NCBI GenBank assembly: GCA_015178975.1
Contig: WHVD01000043.1
Location: forward strand, 186,001 to 250,000
Source of the DNA: Hysterangium stoloniferum
Lineage: Eukaryota; Basidiomycota; Agaricomycetes; Hysterangiales; Hysterangiaceae
Length of the DNA stretch: 64,000 bases
Direction: 5' to 3'
Shown: positions 11,540 through 22,865 of the stretch, piece after piece
How positions within the stretch are numbered: position 1 is the first letter of the stretch
How the letters are laid out: each line of letters starts with the position of its first letter
The notes under the pieces: model-generated
Databases searched by the model: none
What the model was told of the DNA's origin: nothing
The model's input: the letters and a program-made list of their open reading frames with translations, nothing else
Position numbers and translations under genes: made by a program

Positions 11540-12900
11540 CTCAAGACAATGTTGATCTAAATAACTGAAGAAACAGCATTCAAATTACCCTTGGGCTGGA
11601 TGTGGATTAGTATGCAATGAGGTGTAGTGGAGATGTGACATTTTCTGTAGCTGTGAACACTCCTGTCATTGGCAGAGATCAATGCCAGTCAAGCATGATT
11701 GGTCAGAGAACATGAACTGTCCATGGAAATCAATCCACCATCATCTTGCTGTATGGACACCAACAAAATCAGATCCAGCAGGGAAACCTGCTGGCCCTGG
11801 TACACAACCTGTCAGCTTCAGGGACCATTGGTCTCAGGTTGAAGCCTCCCTCCCCTAACAGGTGCACCACCCAACTGTATACTACCCACCACTGGGTCAC
11901 CAAGATTCTCAGAGTTTGATGCATGCATAGGTTGGCACAAATTGACTATCTTATCACTCCCTTTGGACCAGGCTCAGTAGTAGACTCCTAATCAGTAATT
12001 CTGGACGGGTGAAACGGTCAGGGTAGCAGTATCTCCCTGATGAGAGCTTTCATCAGCTCAAAACTGTTACTATCCCATTTCCCCTAGCCACCCTCTACAC
12101 TAGCTGACAAAGTTCAATCTTCGGAGACAACTGATTGCGGCGAGTGATAAGGTGGTGGTCTGCCCAGCGGCGCTCTGGTGGACGCTGGTGACCTTGCGTT
12201 GTCAAGGTCACCTGGCTATCGGCAATTCACCCGCTCAACTGCGCGAGATATGAGTACGCAACTTCAGGCGTTACGCCAGATGCTACATATCCAAGGTTGA
12301 GTCCAGAAATGCTCTCCTGAAGATGACCGTCAGCTGTCAAACAGACCTATGACCTCAAGCTGAAAGTCAAATAATTTTGAAGATGAGTAGATAACCATTC
12401 ATTAGTGCTGTCCTCACACGGCCACTCCGGAGAAGAGGTTCTCTATTGTGAATAACATAATGTATGTTTATACAACATGTATCATTAGAGAAAGGTACAC
12501 GCCGGGGGGTAATTCCTTGTAGAGCCCATGTATGAGGTTGGTTTGCACATTCCGGAGCTTTGACATTTATTTATGAGATCTACGTGGATGGTGGATGATG
12601 TGGAGGCAAACCGCAGTATTTATCATGCAAGTTCCCCCTACTAAATATCAGTTGGCGCTTAACCAGATCCATTCACTGACCGCAAACACCCGCTGAGAGA
12701 GATGTTATTACTTTGCAGGATTTTTGAAAAAAAATATATATATATATTTCGCGTTCTTCAACGTCGTCCTATATTCATATGCAAACCCAAAAATCTGTAG
12801 TTCTGGGTCACTGGAAAATACGCCTCTTATGGAGCTAAGTCAAGACGTTTTTCGAACTCCGCTATCTAACCTCCTCTCTCGTTGACTCCTGCCTGACCAC
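11540..12900. other. Intergenic region before the gene island
   Basis: No coding sequence was recognised. A perfect hairpin with 10-bp arms GGTGACCTTG / CAAGGTCACC and a 6-nt loop lies at 12187-12212, inside a short GC-rich patch. An (AT)n microsatellite sits at about 12727-12750. The last 150 bp are the presumed promoter of the mS38 gene. Confidence 0.4.
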
Positions 12901-12908
12901 CTCCGCCC

Positions 12909-13778
12909 ATGTTTGGTCGCTTCCTGCAACCATTGCCGTTAGGCGTGACACGAAGGACCTACTCTATATTCTCCTCAAAGCCAGGTGGCGGTCGGTATTT
13001 TAATTCTGCGAAACCGCATAAGGTCGCTCCTACAGCAGCTTCCCCATCAGCCTCAACGAAAGATTCTACAACTACCCCTTCTCCGTCGGCAACGACTACA
13101 CCTACGACTACAGCAGATAATACACCAACACCAGAGGAAACTTTAGGACAGGAGGATGGATCAGTTGTGCCACCAGCACCGGCTGTGTTAGCTGTATCAG
13201 CACCAACACCGCGCCTTCCGCCTCATCCCACATTCTCCGCACACACATATCCACTGCACCAGTTTTTTGCGTTCCATCGACCTCTTCTGCATCTTTCTCA
13301 ACCAACTTCAGCGATATTCGAGTCACCAAAGGAGGCCTTTGATGAACTGCCGCCGCCTCAGGAAGCTACTACTTCAAGCCTCGGCGAAGCCTCAGAAGTA
13401 TCGGCTGACGCTGACGCTGATGCAGCGAGACAGCTGGCACGTGCATTGGCCGTGAACAGATTAGGAGGGTGGATCGATTGGGAGGAAGTTCTTGCGAAAT
13501 TAGGAGACTCTGACAGTAAACACGCTGCGCAGATCCCGTTATCATCATTTGGGGTGAACATGGATAGCACCAAAAGAAAGAGGCGCAAGAAGATGTCGAA
13601 GCATAAGTGAGTTGGACTAGTCTTACTGTTCTGAAACGTATCACTTAGCTTCTCGTGTAATTCAGGTTTAAGAAACGGCGGCGGGTGAGTATCATGTGGC
13701 GTCGTCCAACATCAATGGCATCTTAAATAACCATTTTTGCAGTTGCAACGAAGCGCAAGACAGAAGATGGGAAAGTAG
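12909..13778 (+). CDS. mS38: Mitochondrial small ribosomal subunit protein mS38 (COX24/AURKAIP1 family)
   Basis: This is a mitoribosomal small-subunit protein needed for mitochondrial translation. Exons are 12909-13606, 13666-13684 (19 nt) and 13743-13778, giving 250 residues. The family signature is the extreme C-terminus: a very basic helix with KRKRRKKMSKHKFKKRR, completed only by splicing in exons 2 and 3, ending ARQKMGK. The N-terminus is a plausible mitochondrial presequence (MFGRFLQPLPLGVTRRTYS). The middle is a low-complexity Ala/Pro/Thr/Ser segment. Without the two short 3' exons the diagnostic domain would be cut. The gene converges on the OGG1 gene, with 164 bp between the stops. 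Confidence 0.9.
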
Positions 13779-13942
13779 AAGCACTCGAGTATGTTATAAC
13801 CCATTGATTAACGCTATTTTCGCCACATTGTTCCGGTGCCTACATTGCTACCAATACATTCACCTCTTTTCGCACTTCAAGATCACGGTAACTAAAATTG
13901 ACAAATACATATAATGTAATGGTATAAAGCAAAGGGGAGATA

Positions 13943-15363
13943 TTAAGCAACAACCGGTTCCACATATGATATCGCTACACTTCTCGTTCGTCGCCGCTTA
14001 ACCCTGTCGGCCAAGCTGTTCTCCTCCGACGTAACTACAGCGGTTTCAACTTTTATTTCTGTTGTACTTGTACGTTTCCGTTTTGTTGGACTCGAGGATG
14101 GGGATTTTGGTAAAATAGACCGCATTTTCTTTGTTTTAAGTTTTTCTGGGGATACTGATGGCGATGGTGTAGGCAGCCCATAGCTCGAAAATGACTTGAG
14201 ATCGGCAGTGAACAACACCTGTTTATACATACATGAAAAACAACGCATACAAGAGTCTGAGACATATTAACACGCACCGAATGAGCCCATCCTGCATGTC
14301 CGCCCCACACACCGGTCAATTTCACCTGCACGTCATCGTACAGCTTCGCATTCATCTTATCCCCCGCACCACGGAGTCCATAATGTTTCACTGCAATCTT
14401 GTGCACGTGGGTATCGACCGGGACTACTTCATGCTACGCAACATCTAAGCGACTGCAACGAGGATAAACACCGGCCCGACACACCTTGTCTAAGCTCATA
14501 AGCAGCACGCAATCTGCAACCTTCCGCCCCACGCCCATCAATCGCAGTAGCTCTTGTCTCGCGTCTGTTGTGCTCCTCTGCCTTAAACCATCTAAGAAAG
14601 CCTCTGCGCCGTCCGCGCCGTGAGCATCGACAAGCATCTGAGCCGTGCGCTGGATGTATTCCGCACGGTAGCCAAAACCAAGAGATCGAAGGGTTGCAGA
14701 TGTCCCCGGTGCTGCAAGAATGGATGGTGAAGGAAAAGGATGATAGGTAGGGATGGAGGGGGACGGCAGATCCAACATAAGGGCTGGCGAGAAATGCGTA
14801 CAGAGATTTTGAACCATCGAGGTTATTCGCGAAATGTGGTTATTTTGCGAACATATGAACCTGTTAATTCTCTTCAATCCAAGGGGAAGAGGCATCGATC
14901 GGGCCACGTTGCGCGGTACTCACGAAACCAGATTTTCCCAGGGATCTTGTCGCAACATCCTAATCCCCACAAATCTATCTCTCAGCCGCGAAAAAACGGG
15001 ATCTATCTCCGACCAATTATCGTATAATTTGACAAGGTCCACGTCAAGCTGGAAATAATCCCGTAGCCATACCAATGTCTCTGTTTCTTTCAGCTGATTC
15101 ACTTCATGCCTATTAGGAAACAGCGAGCGATAAAATAATATCTCGGGGGATTGACGCAAACAGATAACGCGGTCTTTTAACACAAAGCGGTACTCGACAT
15201 CACCGTCAGACTCGGAGGCAGGGGTAGATGTTGTCGCAGTTGATGATGGAATAGCTATTGTCGTCCATCTGAATGATTGTCCGCATTTCAAGACTGCAGC
15301 AAGTGATAATTGTGCGATGGGAAGAGGAAGAGCACGGAAACCAGCTGGTATGTGTAAGGTCAT
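13943..15363 (-). CDS. OGG1: 8-oxoguanine DNA glycosylase/AP lyase
   Basis: This enzyme removes 8-oxoguanine opposite cytosine in base excision repair, in the nucleus and often the mitochondrion. Exons are 15363-14924, 14860-14485, 14433-14278 and 14218-13943, giving 415 residues. The N-terminal OGG domain is followed by the helix-hairpin-helix GPD module. The catalytic lysine lies in GVGRKVADC and the catalytic aspartate in VPVDTHVHKIA, at the spacing found in human OGG1. ENLVS/FICSQNNHI is rejoined exactly across intron 1. The C-terminus carries a basic, serine-rich tail (KRKRTS, VKRRRTRS), a likely nuclear signal. It lies downstream of BUD23 on the same strand, with only 104 bp between. 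Confidence 0.95.
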
Positions 15364-15467
15364 GGTAGTGTAGTCTACGAATAGTCACGCGTGACATCGC
15401 GCCAATTAACTTAAGAAAAATTATGTAGAGGATCAAAATTGGATATGGAAGGTACAAAAAAAGACGT

Positions 15468-16748
15468 TCAGAAGGCCACCCTCCGCTTTCTTCCTGTGTA
15501 TTTTGAATCGCGGGGTACATCTTCCTTCCCCCGTTGTCGATAGAGCTTGTGGATAAAAACGTTAGAAGGAATTACCGCGTGAATGGAACGGAGAACATAC
15601 TTCTTTTTTCTTTAATATCCAATCCTTGTCGACAGTCTTGACGTTCTTCCGTTTCTTATCCGGTCGTTTATGTTCCCTCTCTCTTCGTCGTTCGAACTGT
15701 ACGGCACCCTCATCTACATCCATCTCCCTTTCCCCATCTAAGCCACGTGGTACTTCTTCTACGGACACGTCTAAGAGCAAACGATGTTCCCATTAGGAAT
15801 TTGGAGAAAAGAAAGAGCACGTACTTGACCCGGCTGGTGCACCTGATCCGACAAACAAACACAGGAATACCTTGCGTGCCTTTTTGGAGTTGGGGTAGTC
15901 GACCACGATACCGCCGCCAAAACCGGCTCGTCGAGCGATAGTGGAGCAAAGGGTAATTTGTGAGTCGGATGTAGGGTAGAATCTAAAGTGACCAAACTAG
16001 GCACTGAGAGAAAGCTCGAGAAAAAAAAAAGGATACCACGGACTGGAAGACTGCACGGGACGGATTTTTAAGAGCGGAGTGTAAGGTCGTAAAGAATCGT
16101 GTCAGACGGTGTGGCGGTGACGAGGTAGGATGTGAGGTCTCAGCATTAAATAGCCATTGCAAGACAGATATGCTACATGCGCGAATGGGGAATTAAGCAA
16201 CAAAATCCACGTACTGCAAGAAAGCGTACCTAATTGCACCATCAAAGCTACCTGGTCGAAAGCCGAATCCTTGGCCAATATCTTGGAGGAACAAGTCTCC
16301 CTCCACGTCTCTCTCCAAAGCCACCTCTTTGTCAACCATCATGAGAATGGTTAAAATTCTTTTACCACACGAAACAAACGTACCTACCAAGCATACTCGG
16401 CGAAATATCAACGCCTGCCCAGACATGCCCTTCCTCCTCCAAAATTTCACCCGAAAGGCCCGAGCCACATCCTATATCAAGGACAAACGACGGTTTTCCC
16501 TCCGGTAAGGCAAGTAGTTCGAGAGCTCGATAAGTCATGGAAGCTTGAATTTCTTGATTACGGGTGCTGTCCAAAGCAGTTTAGTTATTGTCGGGGCAGG
16601 GATTCAGGATGTATCAATTACTTCTGGGTATATTTTTTCGCCTCTGTGTCATTGTAGTACTGTATACTGACTACTATTAGTGTTATCCTTCAAAATCTTT
16701 GAAGCTACTCACAATCTCAGGAGGGGCTTGTAACTCTGGTCTCGACAT
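15468..16748 (-). CDS. BUD23: 18S rRNA (guanine-N7)-methyltransferase BUD23
   Basis: This SAM-dependent enzyme methylates a guanine in 18S rRNA, with Trm112 as partner, during 40S biogenesis. I resolve eight exons: 16748-16713, 16659-16622, 16566-16388, 16326-16230, 16172-16044, 15982-15825, 15770-15601 and 15545-15468. They give 294 residues, close to the family length. The start MSRPELQAPPEI is typical. Motif I is VLDIGCGSGLSGE, followed by WAGVDISPSML and DVEGDLFLQDIGQG. GGGIVVDYPNSKKARKVFLC and the basic tail with DWILKKKE ... TGRKRR are also family hallmarks. Exon 2 is only 38 nt. All joins keep frame and use GT..AG. Confidence 0.95.
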
Positions 16749-17878
16749 TTTGGTTGAAAAGTGACAATGCCAGGCTGTGACATTGTCACTTCGATCAAGG
16801 CCCTGGGACAGAATGTGTTTGAAAAAACAGTCAAAAACTCCCAAAAAGGAATGAATTTCACTGAAGGTCCCAAAGCTATTATCTGCTTGCATACTAACAT
16901 TATTGTATCCTTGAACACAAAAAGTAGATTGCGACTGATTATTCTTTGGCGGGCCATGGCCACTCGGAGCGGACTCCTGGAAGCCGTCTTAAATCTACAC
17001 GGTTGAATATTTTGCTGGACCAATGCACTCGACTGGGGATCCTGAATCGAATATTAATGTGTCTCGTGAGACATATATCCTCCTTATCCATGGCTTTTCA
17101 ATAGGGGTTGTGGATGGCACATGCAAGCTGACTTGACCATCCATCTTTAGCTTCGGTCATTATTAAGTTGCCATCATGGTGGGGCAAGCTTTTTTTCTGT
17201 TTTATGGACATTACAAATAAAAATAGAGTGTTTTTTAATATTTGGCAACGATTCTCGGAGCTGACAAGGTGAATTTCATCTGAAATATTTATTTACCTTC
17301 TATGTGATCGTACGTATCATTTGCCTCCCGAATATTCATATAAATAGATGATAGATGAGGCTTTCATACTATGCGATAAGCAAACAGCTTGGAGCTATAT
17401 TACTCGAAGACAGATCCAGCCTTGTTAAACTAGTGATCAAAATGGTGGACTCTTGACGTCGTTCTATTAATTTTACATTGTGCTCGCAATAAGAACATTC
17501 GAACGCGCATTGCACCCGCTACTTCAAGTAACTAGTTATGCCCCACAAGTCATTGTTGTCCTTCAGACCACAAAACCCCAAAAATAAAGATCCTGAAGAA
17601 AGCCTTTTCCCAGTGAGACAAGTGATATAGATTAAATTTGGTGAGTACATCCTAAGCTCGTTTGTTGGGACCAGGGCAGTAGGCGAAAGAAAAGCGAAGT
17701 CAGGCAGTCGCCGAGGCATTGGTGATCGATAATATATCGGTTAGACATTCTACATCATGAATTAATTAGAAAACATGATTTTTTGGGCGAGCCTTCGAGG
17801 TTCGAGCGAATATACTGGACGGCGTTTCCTCTTTGAGTATCCAAGCGAATTTAGCCATTGGGAATTCCAGATATCGCA
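16749..17878. other. Intergenic region
   Basis: About 1.1 kb lies between the BUD23 start and the end of the next minus-strand gene. No frame resembles a known protein. The stretch just above 16748 is the presumed BUD23 promoter. Confidence 0.5.
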
Positions 17879-19190
17879 TTATGGCGTGCCTTTTTTATTA
17901 TGGTCCCTACCTCTTGTCTGCCATTGTTGCGGACTACGTGACGCACGGTTCCAAGACTGAGTGTCTTGCGACTGATTGACTTGTCTATTTAGTTTATGTG
18001 AAGAAAAGGAGGCTGGCAACGGCCGTGAGGCGGCACCACTTGAGTGCGGATGCGATGGTTCTTTCGGCATTTGCCCCCCCTTCGAAGGTGTCCGAACTAA
18101 ATTTTTATTTGACAACTTCTGGTTCGGGGGATAGTGTGGTTTGCTCGAGGAACTGGGTGGGCGAGCTTGTGTCTTTCCAGTTGCGGCACTTTTGTGACAT
18201 CGTGGTTTCTCGCTTTTCCACTGCCCTTGAGCAACGATGGCCTTTGATTTGATCTTTTTTAAAGCTGACTGCAATTCAGTTATTACAGCAGGCCAGGGTG
18301 CGCGGTGTAGTTCGAGCGTAGGGCGGATGATATATGCCCAACCTTGAGGTAAATAGTAGAAGGATGACAGATGGTTTAGTTACGATTCAAGCCATGGCTG
18401 ACTTTATACGATACCTTGTAAAAGTGGACTGGATTCTGGGTCCAAGACACCGGCAGGAGTAGCAAAACTAATGATGTTCCCGCTATTGACATGTGCCCCG
18501 CGTATCGCCACAAGATTCAAAGCTTCCTTGAGCCGTGCTTTAAGTTTCGTGCGTAAAAATCCAGATTTGTGTATATGCTTCGGCACAGAAATCATCATTG
18601 ACATGGGCAACGTATGCTTTTGTCGACGTCTGTCCCCGACGGGAGATTTCTTTCCCAACTCTAAATTATCAACGTTGACTCGACTTCTTCTCGCCATCTG
18701 TCTTAAGCAAACGTCGTCAAGTTCCTGGGTAACTCCTTTCTGTTTGATATTCTTCATGTACACTGGATCTTCAAATTCTTTTAACACTGCATGAGGGTAT
18801 GCATTCACTATGAAAAGGGATGTGTGACATGTTGGTACACTCCGATTTATTTGTTGTATAGGAAGCCGAGTGAGCGGGTGTGAGGGATCAATATACTTCT
18901 CAGAATTTGTTGTTGGGGCATATGCTAAATGGGTAATACGTCCTGGGAGTGTGCGTTTAAACTGCCAATTTCTCAATTATAATCTCACTGGTTCAGCGAA
19001 ATAGAGTGATGCGTACTCGAAGACTTCTGAGGCCAGAAGCTTTAGGTAAACGAGCGAGTTCAGGATGGCTTTTTGTTTTGACAGAAAAGGGAGTAGTAGG
19101 CGTGGATGTCGACTTCTGGCGGTAAAACTGGTTGATACACGATGTAGAGGTTATGAAGTTACGAAACCATGACATGAAGGCCTTATACAA
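17879..19190 (-). CDS. Putative mitochondrial RnpA-like protein
   Basis: Three exons (19190-19017, 18961-18415, 18342-17879) give about 394 residues; an alternative ATG lies at 19175. The N-terminus (MSWFRNFITSTSCINQFYRQ) looks like a mitochondrial presequence. Around residues 190-225, LPMSMMISVPKHIHKSG followed by RTKLKARLKEALNLV resembles the bacterial RNase P protein core (SVSKK.. then the RNR motif .RN+...RLREA). GWAYIIRPTLE and APWPAVITELQSAL further on resemble its last strand and helix (.DYV.I.RP... L...L). The rest is low-complexity, Lys/Ser/Pro-rich tail. The fold assignment is inference from pattern only, and function in mitochondrial tRNA 5' processing is unproven. It is head-to-head with FAM50, 248 bp apart. 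Confidence 0.65.
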
Positions 19191-19438
19191 AGTATTATTG
19201 ATTTTCTCGTCAAGTGCAACTCAAGAAAGGGGGAAAAGTATTTTGGGACGTTCTTACAGGTTGTACGACAGACCCTTGCCAAACGTCACTATTAAGTGAG
19301 ATCAGTCGACAAGTTTATATCAACTCCTGTGATATGCAAGCAAGTAAAAAATAAGGAGATGGAAAGTCCAAATGGCAAGTTTAAAATTCAAGAGAATCCG
19401 TTGTGACACCTGTCACCCCTCAACCACTTCTCACATCC

Positions 19439-20777
19439 ATGTCAGGGTCCCAACTAGAGCAGCGCCGACAGGCAGGGCTAGAGAAACAGAGGAAGGAAGC
19501 TCAGGTATGTCATAAAGCTAATATATAGAATACTTCCGTCATCTTTCCACTTACAGGAAGAGTATGAACGTCAAAAGGCCTCACTCATAGCTGAGACGGA
19601 GAAATCACGTCCTTCCTCAAACCGGTTTGTCGGACAGTATGATTCTATGGAGGACACTCTCAAGCGCTCTACTGTGGGATTGGTGCACCTTAAAGAGTTC
19701 CAGGAGCGAAGGCAAGAACTCGAGGAAGCGAAAGCTCGAGAGGCAGCCCGAACCGATGATCTAAAGTGAGTGGGCTCATGGTCAGGTCTGTTGGATAGGT
19801 GGCTTACGGGATATGGAGGTACGTCTTAGGGAGGAGAAGAGGGCAAAGAAACGCAAGAAGATTGCCAAAGCGAAGTTGTCGTTCGCACTTGATGATGGCG
19901 ATGGTGACCACGCCGAGGACGATGGTGCGTTTTGAACACAACATTTTACTTGTGCGCTTTAGTTCATAGCTTTTAGCTCCATCCAAGAAAGCCAAGTTTG
20001 GGAAGAATCCGACTGTGGATACTTCTTTCCTCCCAGACCGAGAGCGCGAGGAAGAGGAACGGCGGGAGCGAGAAGAATTACGGAAAGAATGGCTTCGAAA
20101 ACAGGAAGATGTGAAAAACGAAGAGATCGAAATAACGTATTCTTATTGGGACGGGTCTGGTCACAGGAAAAGTGTAATCGTCAGTGTTGACCTATCCGTT
20201 TCACAGCTATGTGGCTCATTCGGTCAGTATGTGACCTTCCAAACAGTGCAAGAAGGGGGATGATATTGCAACATTCCTGGAAAAATGTCGGCAGCAGTTT
20301 CCTGAACTGCGGGGTGTCAGCGTCGATAATTTAATGTATATTAAGGTAAGCTTGACTTTTAATACTTCATGCCTGCCACCTGCTAACTTCGTGTAGGAGG
20401 ACTTGATTATACCTCAGGTAACAGCTCTCTTGTGAATTTAAATCGGCAACAAAACTGAATATGTTCTCGTTCACAGCATTACACGTTCTACCAGCTCTTG
20501 ATCTCCAAGGCTCGTGGCAAATCGGGCCCATTATTCAACTTCGATGTTCATGATGATGTGCGACTTCTGGCTGATGCCACTATAGAGAAGAATGAGTCCC
20601 ATGCGGGCAAGGTTGTGGAACGAGGATGGTATAATCGTAGCAAGCACATTTTTCCAGCATCTAGATGGGAGGTAAATGGAACGCTCTCCGTTCTTACACT
20701 AGAATTTGCGCTAACAAGTCTACTTTATCTAGATATTTGACCCAGAAAAGGATTATGGCAAATACACCATCGCATAG
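19439..20777 (+). CDS. FAM50/XAP5 family nuclear protein
   Basis: This is a conserved nuclear protein associated with the spliceosome in other eukaryotes. Eight exons (19439-19504, 19557-19765, 19830-19924, 19977-20179, 20247-20345, 20397-20417, 20477-20671, 20733-20777) give 310 residues. The N-terminal half is a charged coiled coil. The XAP5 domain carries [72 protein letters not shown] and the terminal [12 protein letters not shown]. Exon 6 is a 21-nt microexon encoding EDLIIPQ. RBM22, another splicing factor gene, lies next to it tail-to-tail. Confidence 0.95.
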
Positions 20778-21273
20778 CAAATGAACTTGTCATGACACAA
20801 TGTATATATCTTTTGTGAATTATTATCTTTTTGAATGAGTTTTCAAGAAAGACGTATTGATTTTTCCACCGTCGTTGCCATAAAAATACTAATACTAATT
20901 ACATCTCAAAATCAAAGGTTGATATTGGATGTTCTTTCTATGAAAATATTTGCTAGGTAGCCCTTACAGCCGCCGTTCGCAATTGTTCGTCTGCTTTTTC
21001 ACACGCTGGGCTGGTTTGGTAAAAGAATATTATGATTAGTATACGCTCTGCCAAGTGAGTCTTATGACCTCTCTTAAGTGTACTTGAAAAGCTGGGAAAA
21101 ATAAACGCACGATTTGTGAATAAAGTCAGGCTTACTGACGCCCGACAACATCAGAAACTGTGACAAGCATCTGAAAACATATTGCAGTCGGTCTCTCGAT
21201 ATTCAATGATTAGGCGAATATAATACTCTCTAATAAAGAGCACAGTGTAATACAATATTACATTATATAAATA

Positions 21274-22612
21274 TTAAGCTGATGTCTCAATTGCAACTGG
21301 GGCTTTGCTCTTCACAGCAGGTCTGCTTCTCCCCCACCGCACCCCGACTCTCTCGCCTTCTACGTCTAGTCCAGATGACCAAGCTAATGCCGCTAATTCT
21401 GCACTGGCGCGGTCTTTAAAATTTACAAATGCACATCTGTAAAAGTAGCAGTAGTCAGAGATGATCTTCCTGATTATACGCGGAAAAAAGTATTGACCTG
21501 CTCTTTGCAACGTAGACTACCGATTTGATGGACGTCGCGGGAATAGACGGGATAGATGACACGACGGTTGTGCGAAGGTTTTGTTCAGTGGTCGACGTCG
21601 GGAGAGCTGAGAGGAAAAGAGAAGTCTAGACAATTTGTAAGCCATAGAAGAAGGCACAGCACATCGGTTAGCTTACTATAGCTACATCGTCTGGTGGCGC
21701 CAAGCCTTGTGAATCCGCATGCTGTCTGAGAATTTTGCGCGCAACGGGGTCATTATGACCATGGTATCGATCTTGAATGTTTTGATGCGACAGCTCACTC
21801 TCAACCGGCTTTTCGTGCCTGAAACATTGTCAATACAACACTCCTGTTTGCAAAATTAAAAGGACGGACCGGTAAGGACATTCATCCCCACGCTTGCATT
21901 CTCCCTTGACGAAAAACGAGCACACTTGCGGACGGTTGCGTTTATAATACGGATCTGTTCGAGCCAGTTGCTTCAGCATTTCCTTGCCCGCCGACACGGC
22001 TCGCCCAGAATCCAAGCCAGATTTATTTCCGTCCAACTAGTTGACTTGTTAGCACACAACCACCTTATTCAAAGAGAATATTCATTACCTTCCCATCCAT
22101 ATTCTGAGAATAGTACTCCCGGTTGATATCACTTGTAGGAGCTTCATTCTTGAGTGCAAGTGCAGTATCGCGCACTTGCGTCGGTAGCCCATACTCAAGA
22201 TCAAGCAAACATGTTTGGCAAACATTTTTTATCTTAGCACAGGTCTGGCAGATAACGGTAGCTTTAATGCGCATGCCGGATCCGGGATTCCACCGGAAGA
22301 CGGTGAAGGGCCGGTTGCATGCACCGCAGGAACGAGCAAATTCTTGTTTCGACTAGACCCAACTCAGAAACGAAGGTTATTACGACATTACATAACAACG
22401 TACCATACGTATGAACGCATTGTCTCCTAAACCTATCAATGTGTCAGTCTTTGAGAACGAAAGCGCATGTCGGAGGCAACTCACAAGTCTCGCATAGAAT
22501 TGGAAATTCACTCTGTTCCCCTAAAGACACATTTGAATTAGAATGGCCATCCAGTAGAATGAAGAATTATCAACATACACCCAGACTTGTTCAGATCTGC
22601 TTTTGGTGGCAT
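21274..22612 (-). CDS. Pre-mRNA splicing factor RBM22/Slt11 (Cwf5/Ecm2)
   Basis: This is a spliceosomal protein that contacts U6 and the intron in the activated spliceosome. The start [20 protein letters not shown] is spliced into a cysteine-rich N-terminal zinc region ([49 protein letters not shown]). A CCCH finger follows ([19 protein letters not shown]), then an RRM ending [20 protein letters not shown]. Several short introns interrupt the gene, and I did not fix every boundary. The start is the ATG at 22612. It is divergent from the FAD monooxygenase, 253 bp away. Confidence 0.93.
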
Positions 22613-22865
22613 GGCGAATGTGGCTGAGGTTAGCGGACAGAGGTTGGTTTAGGTAATGAAGAATGAATGTTATGTTCCGACTGTCACACATGTCACGGTG
22701 GAACTCTAAATTATCCCCGCGTGCGTGGTAATTATGTTTCTAAACCGGTATATTCTGCGACCTATCGCAAGCAGATGTAAAATAAGCTGGATCCCTATGA
22801 TAGGATGACTTAAGGAAAGTCGATAGTTATACTTTGACTGTCAACGACACGTTGTATTTTTTGAG

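Noticed and set aside
14568-15058. Plus-strand frames across OGG1
   Set aside because: They are antisense shadows of well-supported OGG1 exons.
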